A stretch of DNA of 64,000 bases from Pseudomonas sp. PSB18 (GCF_014596565.1 NZ_NOIN01000009.1:186001-250000), one strand, 5' to 3'; counted from the stretch's first letter, positions 16,461 to 25,152 are shown. Notes: generated from the letters alone by a model not told the origin. Numbers and translations: made by a program.

Positions 16461-18125
16461 TTACATGTTCGGGTAAGTCGGCCCGCCGGCGCCTTCCGGC
16501 GAGACCCAGGTGATGTTCTGGGCGGGATCCTTGATGTCGCAGGTCTTGCAGTGCACGCAGTTCTGGGCGTTGATCTGGAAGCGCTTCTCGCCGTCTTCCT
16601 TGGTCACCACCTCATACACACCGGCCGGGCAGTAACGTTGGGCCGGTTCGTCGTACAGCGGCAGGTTCTTGCTGATCGGGATGCTCGGGTCGGTCAGCTT
16701 CAGGTGGCAGGGTTGTTCTTCTTCATGGTTGGTTCCGGAGATGAACACCGAGCTGAGTTTGTCGAAGCTGATCTTGCCGTCCGGTTTCGGGTAGTCGATC
16801 TTCTTGCAATCGGCCGCCAGCTTCAGGCAAGCGTAGTCGGGCTTGTTGTCGTGCAGGGTGAACGGCAGCTTGCCGCCGAAGATGTTCTGGTCGAGCCAGT
16901 TGAAGCCGCCACCGACGATTGCGCCGTATTTATGGATCGCTGCGCCGAAATTGCGGCTGGCGAACAGCTCTTCGTACAGCCAGCTGTTCTTGAAGCTGTC
17001 AACGTAAGCGGTCAGTTCATCACCGCCTTCGGATTCGGCGAACAGGCGATCGGCCACGGCATCGGCGGCGAGCATGCCGGATTTCATGGCAGTGTGGCTG
17101 CCCTTGATCTTGGCGAAGTTCAGCGTACCGAGGTCGCAACCGATCAGCGCGCCGCCCTTGAAGACCATTTTCGGCAGCGAGTTCAAGCCGCCCTTGCAGA
17201 TGGCTCGGGCGCCATAGCTGACGCGCTTGCCGCCTTCCAGGTACTGCTTGAGCACCGGGTGATGCTTGAGGCGCTGGAACTCGTCGAATGGCGACAGGTA
17301 GGTGTTGCTGTAGGACAGGTCGACGATCAGACCTACCACCACCTGGTTGTTTTCCAGGTGGTAGAGGAAGGAACCACCGGTGTTCTCGGTGCCCATGATA
17401 TCCAGCGGCCAGCCGGCGGTGTGCACCACCAGGCCAGGCTGATGTTTGGCCGGGTCGATTTCCCAGATTTCCTTCAAGCCGATGCCGTAGTGCTGGGCGT
17501 CGGCGTCGCTGTCCAGGTTGAAGCGCTTGATCAGTTGCTTGCCGATATGGCCACGGCAGCCTTCGGCGAACAGCGTGTACTTGCCGCGCAGTTCCATGCC
17601 CGGTGTGTAAAGGCCTTCTTTCGGGTGGCCTTCACGGTCGACACCCAGATCGCCGGTGATGATCCCGCGAACCACGCCGTTTTCGTCGAACAGCGCTTCC
17701 TGGGCGGCGAAGCCCGGATAGATTTCCACGCCCAGGTTCTCGGCCTGCTGGGCCAGCCAGCGGCAAAGATTGCCGAGGGAAATAATATAGTTGCCTTCGT
17801 TGTGCATGGTCTTGGGCACGAAGAAGTCAGGGATTTTGTTCGCAGTCTCGGCGTTTCTCAGGACATAAATGTCATCGCGCTTGACTGGCGTGTTCAGCGG
17901 GGCGCCGAGTTCTTTCCAGTCCGGGAACAGTTCATTCAGGGCGCGGGGTTCGAACACCGCGCCGGAAAGGATGTGCGCACCCACTTCGGAGCCTTTTTCC
18001 ACCACGCAGACGCTGATTTCCTTACCGGCTTCGGCGGCCTTCTGCTTCAGGCGGCAGGCGGCAGACAGGCCAGCGGGGCCGGCACCGACGATGACGACGT
18101 CGAATTCCATGTATTCGCGTTCCAC
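16461..18125 (-). CDS. etfD: electron transfer flavoprotein-ubiquinone oxidoreductase
   Basis: A 554-aa monotopic membrane flavoprotein that passes electrons from reduced ETF to ubiquinone during fatty-acid and amino-acid oxidation. FAD site VIVGAGPAGLSAACRL at residues 10-25. The ferredoxin-like C-terminus binds [4Fe-4S] through Cys in RYCPAGVYEV and NCVHCKTCDIKDPAQNI. Length is that of the family. The start MEREYMEFDVVIV is kept at 18125; MEFDVV is an in-frame alternative. It is divergent from etfBA across a 544-base region with a PsrA-like site. Confidence 0.95.
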   Translation of the reverse strand: MEREYMEFDVVIVGAGPAGLSAACRLKQKAAEAGKEISVCVVEKGSEVGAHILSGAVFEPRALNELFPDWKELGAPLNTPVKRDDIYVLRNAETANKIPDFFVPKTMHNEGNYIISLGNLCRWLAQQAENLGVEIYPGFAAQEALFDENGVVRGIITGDLGVDREGHPKEGLYTPGMELRGKYTLFAEGCRGHIGKQLIKRFNLDSDADAQHYGIGLKEIWEIDPAKHQPGLVVHTAGWPLDIMGTENTGGSFLYHLENNQVVVGLIVDLSYSNTYLSPFDEFQRLKHHPVLKQYLEGGKRVSYGARAICKGGLNSLPKMVFKGGALIGCDLGTLNFAKIKGSHTAMKSGMLAADAVADRLFAESEGGDELTAYVDSFKNSWLYEELFASRNFGAAIHKYGAIVGGGFNWLDQNIFGGKLPFTLHDNKPDYACLKLAADCKKIDYPKPDGKISFDKLSSVFISGTNHEEEQPCHLKLTDPSIPISKNLPLYDEPAQRYCPAGVYEVVTKEDGEKRFQINAQNCVHCKTCDIKDPAQNITWVSPEGAGGPTYPNM

Positions 18126-18669
18126 AGGCTATCTCCTACTCTCAAGGCTCACGGTTTTTCTAATTGGAGGTTGGGCGTTGCATCCATTGTTTCCTTTGGG
18201 AAAACGATAAAAGCGACAATGGATGACTCGCGGTTCTCTCTTGGCGGCGCATTATATCTACACCACTCTCAGGGTCCAATACAAACGTTTGTTTGAAATA
18301 GCCGCAGCCCAGATAAATCACCGACGTGCGGCTTATGACTGGCCATTTTGCCGTATTGACCGGAATAGGCGTTCCGGTCAAGATACGGGCGGTTTTGCGC
18401 TCGCCGTAGGCTGACTGTTGGTTTCAAGAGCACCTCTAAAGACAGGGCGAAGGCAGCACAAAGTGACATATTGCGTGTTCGGACGCGCAGTTTACACGCC
18501 GCGATATTGAATGACTCATCGGTCACCCTCGACGAATGGTCTTCACTCCCGTGAGCAAGGTCATGTGTGGTTCATGCCGGCGTTTTTAGAGGTGCCCTTG
18601 CGCCCATGAGCATCAACCGCCAGGTTCGCCTAGGCGACTTTCTTTTCACCGGAGAGTAACGAGGAATCC
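18126..18669. other. 544-base divergent control region between ETF-QO and etfB genes
   Basis: No convincing gene is present. It holds a PsrA-like site (18282-18295) on the etfD side. Two arms of an 11-base inverted repeat (GCACCTCTAAA at 18430-18440 and TTTAGAGGTGC at 18585-18595) bracket the etfB-proximal part. The etfB ribosome site is ACGAGGAATCC. The long unpaired stretch between the arms might be transcribed, but I cannot show a small RNA. Confidence 0.5.
18282..18295. promoter_or_regulatory. PsrA-like operator
   Basis: CAAAC-GTTT-GTTTG matches the Pseudomonas PsrA consensus (G/C)AAAC-N2-4-GTTT(G/C). PsrA, a fatty-acid-responsive TetR regulator, is known to bind upstream of the P. aeruginosa ETF and ETF-QO genes, so this location fits. 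It overlaps a second, perfect palindrome ACAAACGTTTGT (18281-18292). Confidence 0.65.
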
Positions 18670-19419
18670 ATGAAGGTTCTTGTAGCTGTCAAACGAGTGG
18701 TCGACTATAACGTCAAGGTTCGCGTCAAGGCGGACAACTCCGGCGTCGACCTCGCCAACGTCAAGATGTCGATGAACCCTTTCTGCGAAATCGCCGTGGA
18801 AGAAGCCGTACGCCTGAAAGAAAAAGGCGTGGCGACTGAGATCGTCGTCGTCTCTATCGGCCCGACCACCGCCCAGGAGCAACTGCGCACTGCGCTGGCG
18901 CTGGGTGCCGATCGCGCCATTCTCGTCGAATCCGCCGAAGAGCTGACTTCCCTGGCCGTGGCCAAGCTGCTCAAGGCCGTTGTCGACAAGGAGCAGCCAC
19001 AGCTGGTGATCCTTGGCAAACAAGCCATCGACAGCGACAACAACCAGACCGGCCAGATGCTTGCCGCATTGAGCGGCTACGGTCAGGGCACCTTCGCGTC
19101 GAAAGTCGAAGTGTCCGGCGACAGCGTTGCCGTGACCCGGGAAATCGACGGCGGCGCGCAGACCGTTTCCCTGAAACTGCCGGCCATCGTCACCACCGAC
19201 CTGCGTTTGAACGAGCCGCGCTATGCGTCTCTGCCAAACATCATGAAAGCCAAGAAGAAGCCGCTTGAAGTGCTGACTCCTGACGCTTTGGGCGTTTCCA
19301 CCGCCTCCACCAACAAGACCCTGAAAGTCGAAGCGCCGGCTGCACGCAGCGCGGGCATCAAGGTCAAGTCGGTGGCTGAACTGGTCGAGAAACTGAAAAA
19401 CGAAGCGAAGGTAATCTGA
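18670..19419 (+). CDS. etfB: electron transfer flavoprotein subunit beta
   Basis: A 249-aa ETF beta subunit; it pairs with EtfA, binds AMP and carries electrons from acyl-CoA dehydrogenases to ETF-QO. Family marks: MKVLVAVKRVVDYNVKVRVK, the MNPFCEIAVEEAVRLKEKG signature, LVILGKQAIDSDNNQTGQML and RLNEPRYASLPNIMKAKKKP. Two bases separate it from etfA. Cytoplasmic. Confidence 0.96.
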   Translation: MKVLVAVKRVVDYNVKVRVKADNSGVDLANVKMSMNPFCEIAVEEAVRLKEKGVATEIVVVSIGPTTAQEQLRTALALGADRAILVESAEELTSLAVAKLLKAVVDKEQPQLVILGKQAIDSDNNQTGQMLAALSGYGQGTFASKVEVSGDSVAVTREIDGGAQTVSLKLPAIVTTDLRLNEPRYASLPNIMKAKKKPLEVLTPDALGVSTASTNKTLKVEAPAARSAGIKVKSVAELVEKLKNEAKVI

Positions 19420-19421
19420 AC

Positions 19422-20351
19422 ATGACTATCTTGGTAATCGCCGAACACGACAACAAGGCGCTGGCTCCGGCCACGCTGAACACCGTTGCTGCCGCTGCCA
19501 AAATTGGCGGCGATATCCACGTTCTGGTTGCAGGCCAGGGCGCTGGCGCCGTGGCTGAAGCCGCCGCGAAAATCGCCGGCGTGGCAAAAGTGCTGTCGGC
19601 CGACAACGCCGCCTATGCGCACCAGTTGCCGGAAAACGTTGCGCCACTGGTCGCCGAGCTGGGCAAGGGCTACAGCCACATCCTGGCCGCCGCCACGTCC
19701 AACGGCAAGAACATCCTGCCGCGCGTTGCCGCTGCCCTGGATGTCGACCAGATCTCCGAGATCATCTCGGTGGAAAGTGCCGACACCTTCCAGCGTCCGA
19801 TCTATGCCGGTAACGCCATTGCCACCGTGCAGTCGAGCGCTTCGGTCAAGGTCATCACCGTGCGCGCCACCGGTTTCGACCCGGTTGCGGCCGAAGGTGG
19901 CTCGGCCGCCGTCGAAGCCGTAGGCGCTGCCCACGACGCCGGCATTTCCAGCTTCGTCAACGAAGAACTGGCCAAGTCCGATCGTCCTGAACTGACTGCT
20001 GCCAAGATCGTCGTTTCCGGCGGCCGCGGCATGCAGAACGGTGACAACTTCAAGCACCTGTACGCCCTGGCCGACAAGCTGGGCGCCGCCGTCGGCGCTT
20101 CCCGCGCAGCGGTCGACGCAGGTTTCGTACCCAACGACATGCAGGTCGGCCAGACCGGCAAGATCGTTGCGCCACAGCTGTACATCGCCGTCGGTATCTC
20201 CGGCGCGATCCAGCACTTGGCGGGTATGAAGGACTCCAAGGTGATCGTTGCGATCAACAAGGACGAAGAAGCACCGATCTTCCAGGTGGCCGATTACGGC
20301 CTGGTGGCGGATCTGTTCGAAGCGGTCCCTGAGTTGGAGAAGCTGGTCTAA
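19422..20351 (+). CDS. etfA: electron transfer flavoprotein subunit alpha
   Basis: A 309-aa ETF alpha subunit that holds the FAD. The C-terminal FAD-binding domain (residues ~190-305) shows ASRAAVDAGFVPNDMQVGQTG, YIAVGISGAIQHLAGMKDSK and INKDEEAPIFQVADYGLV. It forms one operon with etfB and ends in a long terminator hairpin. Confidence 0.96.
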   Translation: MTILVIAEHDNKALAPATLNTVAAAAKIGGDIHVLVAGQGAGAVAEAAAKIAGVAKVLSADNAAYAHQLPENVAPLVAELGKGYSHILAAATSNGKNILPRVAAALDVDQISEIISVESADTFQRPIYAGNAIATVQSSASVKVITVRATGFDPVAAEGGSAAVEAVGAAHDAGISSFVNEELAKSDRPELTAAKIVVSGGRGMQNGDNFKHLYALADKLGAAVGASRAAVDAGFVPNDMQVGQTGKIVAPQLYIAVGISGAIQHLAGMKDSKVIVAINKDEEAPIFQVADYGLVADLFEAVPELEKLV

Positions 20352-20373
20352 TCCGGCCTCTTCACTTATAAAG

Positions 20374-20458
20374 AGCCCGGCTTTGACCGTAGTGCTGTTC
20401 ATTTAAGGTGGATCTGAATCCTTGAATGAGCGCAATACGGTCCTGGCCGGGCTTTTTA
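20374..20458 (+). terminator. extended terminator hairpin after etfA
   Basis: AGCCCGGC / GCCGGGCT is followed by TTTTT. Further inside are GACCGTA / TACGGTC and TTCATTTAAGG / CCTTGAATGA. The whole 80-base stretch is an imperfect inverted repeat, far longer than a normal intrinsic terminator. Confidence 0.75.
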
Positions 20459-20489
20459 TTGTCTGCATTTTCAAGGGGAGCGTAACGCC

Positions 20490-21314
20490 ATGGATCTTCG
20501 CCATTGGGCAGGCTGGTCGTTGCTGTGGGCGCTGGCGGGGGTGCCGGGCCTGTCTGTCGCGGCCGGCAAGTGCGAGCGGCTGATCGCCACCGGCAGCCCG
20601 GATGCGCCGCCTTATCTCTGGCAAGACCCTCAGGATCCCAAGCACTTGATTGGTGCCAGTGCCGACCTGCTGACCCAGGTGGCGGGAGAGTTGGGCATCA
20701 AGGTCGACGTGCTCTATGCCGGCAAGCGCGCCCAGGCTCTGGACGAGGTGCGCAGCGGGCGCATGGATCTGCTCGCCGATGCCCCGCTGACGCCGACCGG
20801 GCTTGATTTCCTGGACTACGTTCATCCTCCCGTGCTGGAAAACGATTATCTGGTCTGGACCCGCAAGGACTCTCCACTGGTCGTCAATCGGCCCGAGGAT
20901 CTACAGGGTCATCCCGGTGCCTTGTCGGAAAAGGCCCGTATGACCCAGGCATTTGGCCTCTTTGCCGAGCAGAAATTAACCCTGGTCCGCACCTCCAACC
21001 TGACCCAGGCCTTTCAGAAATTGCTGCTGGGGGAGGTGGAATATGTCCTCGCCGGGCGCTATTCGGGCCTGGCAATGGCGCAGACACTGGGCATGGCGAA
21101 TGATCTGCAAGCGGCTGCGCAACCGGTGGATAAGCCGGGGCTGTTCCTCGCGGTTTCCCATGACTCTGCCTGCAACGACCCATGGTTGCGCGGACAGCTG
21201 GCGCAAAAGATGACAGAATTGGCCGCGTCCGGCCTGACGGAGGCTGTGTTGCAGCGCAATCTCGAACGTTGGAACACACAGTTGCAGCCACCTGTCGGTG
21301 CCCCAAAACAGTAG
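20490..21314 (+). CDS. periplasmic solute-binding protein, family 3
   Basis: A 274-aa exported protein. The signal peptide is residues 1-25 (LLWALAGVPGLSVAA). The rest has the SBP_bac_3 two-lobe pattern: APPYLWQDPQDPKHLIGASADLL, RSGRMDLLADAPLTPTG, and a C-terminal lobe with KLLLGEVEYVLAGRYSGL. No ABC permease or ATPase lies beside it, so it may be an orphan binding protein or a sensor input module. It stands in front of two lipoprotein genes with a 9-base gap to the next one. Confidence 0.78.
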   Translation: MDLRHWAGWSLLWALAGVPGLSVAAGKCERLIATGSPDAPPYLWQDPQDPKHLIGASADLLTQVAGELGIKVDVLYAGKRAQALDEVRSGRMDLLADAPLTPTGLDFLDYVHPPVLENDYLVWTRKDSPLVVNRPEDLQGHPGALSEKARMTQAFGLFAEQKLTLVRTSNLTQAFQKLLLGEVEYVLAGRYSGLAMAQTLGMANDLQAAAQPVDKPGLFLAVSHDSACNDPWLRGQLAQKMTELAASGLTEAVLQRNLERWNTQLQPPVGAPKQ

Positions 21315-21323
21315 GGAACATTA

Positions 21324-21683
21324 GTGACTATTCGACCTCTTTTCGCTGCCCTGGCCGTTCTGGCTCTGGCGGGCTGCGCAGCCGATCCGGCGCCGAATGA
21401 ACAGATCCGCCTGACTGAACAGGCACTGGAGCAAGCCCGGGCGGTGGGTGCCACTGCCGATGAAGTGCCGGAACTGAAACTCGCCGAAGACAAGTTCGCC
21501 CGGGCCAAATCCAACATGGCCGACGCGTCGTACAAGAAGGCGCGCATGCGTGCCGAGCAGGCCGAGCTGGACGCACGTCTGGCCGAAGCGAAGGTGCTGA
21601 CCCTCAAGAGCCAGGAGCAACTGAACGTGCTCGACACCCGCATCAAGCGCCTGCGCAAACAACTGAGGGAGGATGCCCAATGA
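21324..21683 (+). CDS. DUF4398 lipoprotein
   Basis: A 119-aa protein with a GTG start at 21324. The lipobox LALAGC puts the lipidated cysteine near residue 18. The mature part is a long helix rich in Ala, Glu and Lys (EQALEQARAVGATADEVPEL; SYKKARMRAEQAELDARLAE), the DUF4398 pattern. It overlaps the next gene by ATGA, so both are probably made together. It likely forms a coiled coil in the periplasm, anchored to the outer membrane. Confidence 0.8.
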   Translation: MTIRPLFAALAVLALAGCAADPAPNEQIRLTEQALEQARAVGATADEVPELKLAEDKFARAKSNMADASYKKARMRAEQAELDARLAEAKVLTLKSQEQLNVLDTRIKRLRKQLREDAQ

Positions 21684-22489
21684 AGCACTCCCATGTGTTT
21701 GGTGGTTTGATCCTGGCGGGCCTGGCCAGCTTGTACGGCTGCGCGGGTCAACGCAGTGAAGCGGCATTGGAAAAAGCCAGCACTGATTTCCAGAAGGTGA
21801 AGGAAGACGCCAACGTCTTGCGCGCAGCACCCAGGGACGTGATTCGCGCCGGTGAGTCGCTGGCTCGGGCCGATCGCCTGTCCAGTTACTGGGGCAGCGG
21901 TGAGGATGTATTGCATTACGCCTACCTCAGCCAGCGCTACAGTGAAATCGCCCGGGAACACAGTAACCAGGTGCTCAACGAAGAGCGTGCGGCGAAGCTC
22001 GAACTGGAGCGCCAGCGTCTGCAGTTGGCCCTGCGCGAATCCAAGTTGCTCAGTGTCCAGCAGCAGGGCAAATGGCTAGAAGAGCAGATCATGGAGATGA
22101 CCACCACCCAGACCGATCGGGGCCTGGTGATGACCCTCGGTGATGTGCTGTTCGACACCGGCGAGGCTGAATTGAAGAACTCGGCTAACCGGGTCGTGCT
22201 CAAGATCGTGCAGTTCCTGCAGCTCAATCCCAAGCGAGTGGTGCGCATCGAAGGCTATACCGACAGCACCGGTGGCAAGCAGGAAAACCTCAAGCTGTCC
22301 CGGGACCGCGCACAGGCGGTAGCGGACGTGCTGGTGGACCTGGGGATTGATGACAAGCGCATCCAGGTTGAAGGCTATGGCGACGAGTTCCCGGTGGACG
22401 TCAACGCCACCGAGCGTGGCCGGGCGCAAAACCGTCGGGTTGAAATCGTGTTCTCCGACGAGAAGGGCCAGCTGGGCGCTGCTCGTTAA
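21680..22489 (+). CDS. OmpA-family lipoprotein with DUF4398-like N-terminus
   Basis: A 269-aa outer-membrane lipoprotein. Lipobox LASLYGC puts the lipidated cysteine near residue 18. A coiled-coil DUF4398-like segment (~20-130) leads to a C-terminal OmpA peptidoglycan-binding domain (~150-260) with DVLFDTGEAELKN, IEGYTDSTG, LSRDRAQAVADVL and GRAQNRRVEIVF. It should tether the envelope to the cell wall. It is translationally coupled to the gene before it and followed by a strong terminator (22507-22538). Confidence 0.88.
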   Translation: MKHSHVFGGLILAGLASLYGCAGQRSEAALEKASTDFQKVKEDANVLRAAPRDVIRAGESLARADRLSSYWGSGEDVLHYAYLSQRYSEIAREHSNQVLNEERAAKLELERQRLQLALRESKLLSVQQQGKWLEEQIMEMTTTQTDRGLVMTLGDVLFDTGEAELKNSANRVVLKIVQFLQLNPKRVVRIEGYTDSTGGKQENLKLSRDRAQAVADVLVDLGIDDKRIQVEGYGDEFPVDVNATERGRAQNRRVEIVFSDEKGQLGAAR

Positions 22490-22506
22490 GAACTGCGTCA
22501 CTGGAA

Positions 22507-22538
22507 AACCCGGCCTCTCAGGAGCGCCGGGTTTTTTT
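22507..22538 (+). terminator. Rho-independent terminator of the lipoprotein pair
   Basis: AACCCGGC ... GCCGGGTT with an 11-base loop followed by a run of T. Confidence 0.88.
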
Positions 22539-22583
22539 GTCCTTGTGGTTCATACAATCGCGCACAGTTTGGGCTGTCACTGC

Positions 22584-22633
22584 ACTGTACGGTCGAGTAA
22601 TCTGGCAACTGTCCCCGTACACTTCTAAACTGT
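22584..22633 (+). promoter_or_regulatory. triple ACTGT direct repeat upstream of the MocR gene
   Basis: ACTGT begins at 22584, 22608 and 22629, each followed by a GC-rich CGG or CC step. Spacings of 24 and 21 bases are near two helical turns. MocR proteins often bind direct repeats in their own promoters, so an autoregulatory site is plausible. Confidence 0.45.
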
Positions 22634-22686
22634 TCCGGTATCGTTTCCTACAAGAACAACATGCCCGTGAAATCGAGTGCTGCGTC

Positions 22687-24129
22687 ATGACCAACCTCCT
22701 GCTCTACCAACGTATTGCTCAGCAACTGGCCGAAGACATCCGCCGGGGTGTGTATCAGCCCGGTGAACGCGTGCCGTCGGTGCGCAAGATGAGTTCGCAG
22801 CTCAACGTCAGCCACGCGACGGTGTTGCAGGCCTATGCCAACCTTGAGGACCAGGGGCTGATTCGTGCGCGGCCGCAATCGGGTTACTACGTGCACCAGA
22901 CGCCGGCGCTTACGGCGCCCACCCCGGATATCGCCCGGGTAGAGCGTCCGGGGTTGGTGACGCGCAGCAGTATCATCCAGCAGGTATTGGTGGAGTCGCG
23001 CCGCGAAGGGGTATTTCCGCTGGGCGCGGCGGTGCCGAGTGTGGATTACCTGCCTGTACGGGCATTGCATCAGCAATTGGCCAAGGTCACGCGCTTTCAC
23101 AGCCCGCGGGCATTCAGCTACATGTTCAGCCCGGGCTTCGAACCCTTGCGTCGTCAGGTGGCGATTCGCATGCGTGATGCCGGTGTCGTGGTGGACCCTT
23201 CCGAAGTGGTGATTACCCATGGTTGTGTCGATGCACTGCAAATGTCCCTGCGGGTACTGACCCGGCCGGGGGATCTGATCGCCGCCGAATCGCCTACTTA
23301 CTATGGTTTGCTGCAACTGGCGGATCTGTTGGGCCTCAAGGTCATCGAGATCCCCAGCGACCCGGTAACCGGCATGAGCTTGGAGGCGCTGCAACTGGCG
23401 GCCAACCAGTGGTCGATCAAGGCGCTGGTGCTGACCACGCGGTTGAGCAACCCCCTCGGCGGTACCATGCCCGAGGAGCGGCAGAAGCAACTGTTGCGCC
23501 TGGCTTCGGACTTCGACATTCAGATTGTCGAGGATGATATCTACGGCGAGTTGATGTTCGAGCAGGGGCGCACCAAGGCGCTCAAGGCCTATGACCGGCT
23601 GGATCGGGTCATCTACTGTTCGAGCTTTTCCAAGACGTTGTCGCCGGGTGTACGCATCGGCTGGATGATCGCCGGTAAGTTCCAGCAGGAAATCCAGCGG
23701 CTGCAGACGTTCAGTACCCACTCAGCGTGCAGCGTCACGCAGATGGGTATCGCGGCCTATCTGGAAAATGGCGGCTACGACCGCCATCTGCGCTATATCC
23801 GCCAGGAGTACCGCAAGAACCTCAGCGCCTTCCAGCTGGCGGTGCAACAATATTTCCCCGAAGGCACGCAAATGAGTCGTCCCACCGGTGGCTTCATCCT
23901 GTGGGTCAGCTTGCCGGGGCGGGTCAATACCCAGGAGCTGCACGTCCGGGCGTTGCAACAGGGGATCAGTATCGCGCCGGGGTTGATCTTCAGTAATACC
24001 GAGCAGTTCAACCACTGTATTCGCCTGAACTGCGGCATACCCTGGAACCGCGAGGCGGAGCGGGCGTTGATGACACTGGGGCTGTTGGCCACGCAATTGT
24101 GCCAAGAGACCGCCAACGGTTTCCTGTAG
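22687..24129 (+). CDS. MocR-type regulator (GntR winged helix fused to aminotransferase fold)
   Basis: About 480 aa. The N-terminal GntR helix-turn-helix (residues 8-75: IAQQLAEDIRRGVYQPGERV, LNVSHATVLQAYANLEDQGLI) is fused to a fold-type I aminotransferase domain (~110-470). The PLP-binding lysine is in SSFSKTLSPGVRIGW; the Asp and Tyr ligands lie in VEDDIYGE. MocR regulators use bound PLP to sense an amine or amino acid. I chose ATG 22687 because the upstream in-frame extension would cover the promoter repeats. It sits alone; its target is unknown. Confidence 0.88.
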   Translation: MTNLLLYQRIAQQLAEDIRRGVYQPGERVPSVRKMSSQLNVSHATVLQAYANLEDQGLIRARPQSGYYVHQTPALTAPTPDIARVERPGLVTRSSIIQQVLVESRREGVFPLGAAVPSVDYLPVRALHQQLAKVTRFHSPRAFSYMFSPGFEPLRRQVAIRMRDAGVVVDPSEVVITHGCVDALQMSLRVLTRPGDLIAAESPTYYGLLQLADLLGLKVIEIPSDPVTGMSLEALQLAANQWSIKALVLTTRLSNPLGGTMPEERQKQLLRLASDFDIQIVEDDIYGELMFEQGRTKALKAYDRLDRVIYCSSFSKTLSPGVRIGWMIAGKFQQEIQRLQTFSTHSACSVTQMGIAAYLENGGYDRHLRYIRQEYRKNLSAFQLAVQQYFPEGTQMSRPTGGFILWVSLPGRVNTQELHVRALQQGISIAPGLIFSNTEQFNHCIRLNCGIPWNREAERALMTLGLLATQLCQETANGFL

Positions 24130-24201
24130 GTATCAGCGGGCTTGTCAGCGCCGGATTATCAGGCGAGCATGTACGTCTCTGCCGTAAGTGCCGTTGTATC
24201 T

Positions 24202-24675
24202 ATGAAAGCCATTGCTCCTGCCACCTGGGTTTTGATCGGCCTGCTGACTGCCTTCCACGCAGGAAGTGTCGTGGCGGCTTCGGTGCAAGAAAAGCCGGCC
24301 GCCAGTGCCGCGAAAAATACCTCGAAAAAGCTACCGGTCGTGAAAAAGACGCCGGCCAAGAAAACGGCTCCCTCGCAGAAGAAACGCGCCCCCATCGCCT
24401 CGAAGAGCAAATCTGCCCATGAGGTTGCCAAGACTCCATTACCGCCAGCCAACCTGGATCTGAGCCTGCCCCATGACATGGTTCAGCAGTTGCAACCACC
24501 CGGGACGGTGCCGCTCCCCAAGCGTGAGTCGCTGTTACCGTCGATGTTCGGGCAGAAGCCGGACCCGTTCCAGCTCAATGGCCGTCTGCTGAATAACGAA
24601 ATGCAGCTGCCACTGCGTAATTCGGAGCGCCGGGAAGTGGAGGGTGCGGCACTGGATTTCGAATTCAAGCGTTAA
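24202..24675 (+). CDS. exported Lys/Ala/Pro-rich protein of unknown function
   Basis: A 157-aa protein. A signal peptide (residues 1-~26, TWVLIGLLTAFHAGSVVAAS) leads to a lysine/alanine-rich, disordered middle (~28-75) and a short conserved-looking C-terminus (MVQQLQPPGTVPLPKRESLL; NGRLLNNEMQLPL; VEGAALDFEFKR). The basic middle could contact the cell wall or nucleic acid, but I do not recognise the family. An upstream in-frame start exists; ATG 24202 places the signal peptide at the N-terminus. Confidence 0.55.
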   Translation: MKAIAPATWVLIGLLTAFHAGSVVAASVQEKPAASAAKNTSKKLPVVKKTPAKKTAPSQKKRAPIASKSKSAHEVAKTPLPPANLDLSLPHDMVQQLQPPGTVPLPKRESLLPSMFGQKPDPFQLNGRLLNNEMQLPLRNSERREVEGAALDFEFKR

Positions 24676-24817
24676 GTCTTTGGAGTGCTGTTCGTCGCTG
24701 ACTGTCCGGTCATCTTCCATTGGGCGAAAAAACACGCAGACGGTAATTTAAAACGAGTGTTTAAGCCGCTACTCTGTGTTCCGTTATTGGGCCATTACCC
24801 GTGAGGACGTTGTCGTC

Positions 24818-25072
24818 ATGAAATGCCGTGAAGGTTGTGGCGCGTGCTGCATTGCCCCTTCCATCAGTTCGTCGATCCCTGGCATGCCCCACGGCAAGCC
24901 GGCGGGAGAACGTTGCGTGCAATTGTCGGTCGATAACTTGTGCCGGATCTTCGGCCAGCCGGAACGTCCGGCGGTGTGCTCGGGTTTCGCCGCCGACATT
25001 GAGGTCTGCGGCAACAGCAGTGAAGAGGCTATCCGGCTGATCGGGTGGTGGGAGCAGGCTACCGCGGTGTAA
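24818..25072 (+). CDS. YkgJ-family cysteine-cluster protein
   Basis: An 84-aa small protein that begins MKCREGCGACC, the C-x3-C-x2-CC cluster typical of the YkgJ/zinc-iron chelating group. Further Cys occur in GERCVQL, NLCRIF, AVCSGF and EVCGN. It probably binds a metal ion or an iron-sulfur cluster. ATG 24818 is preferred; a GTG 42 bases earlier would add a tail unlike the family. No operon partner is evident. Confidence 0.8.
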   Translation: MKCREGCGACCIAPSISSSIPGMPHGKPAGERCVQLSVDNLCRIFGQPERPAVCSGFAADIEVCGNSSEEAIRLIGWWEQATAV

Positions 25073-25152
25073 CGGGTCAATGGACTGGGCTGAAGGGTGA
25101 AACCCAATGACGAAACTCAAATGACCGGACTTCGACAATAAGGAAAAAAACT

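Noticed and set aside
16551..18296. 581-codon plus-strand frame across the ETF-QO gene
   Set aside because: Antisense of a conserved gene with clear motifs; would also cover the PsrA-like site.
18269..18526. 85-codon minus-strand frame between etfD and etfB
   Set aside because: Overlaps the PsrA-like operator, no ribosome site, poor codon use.
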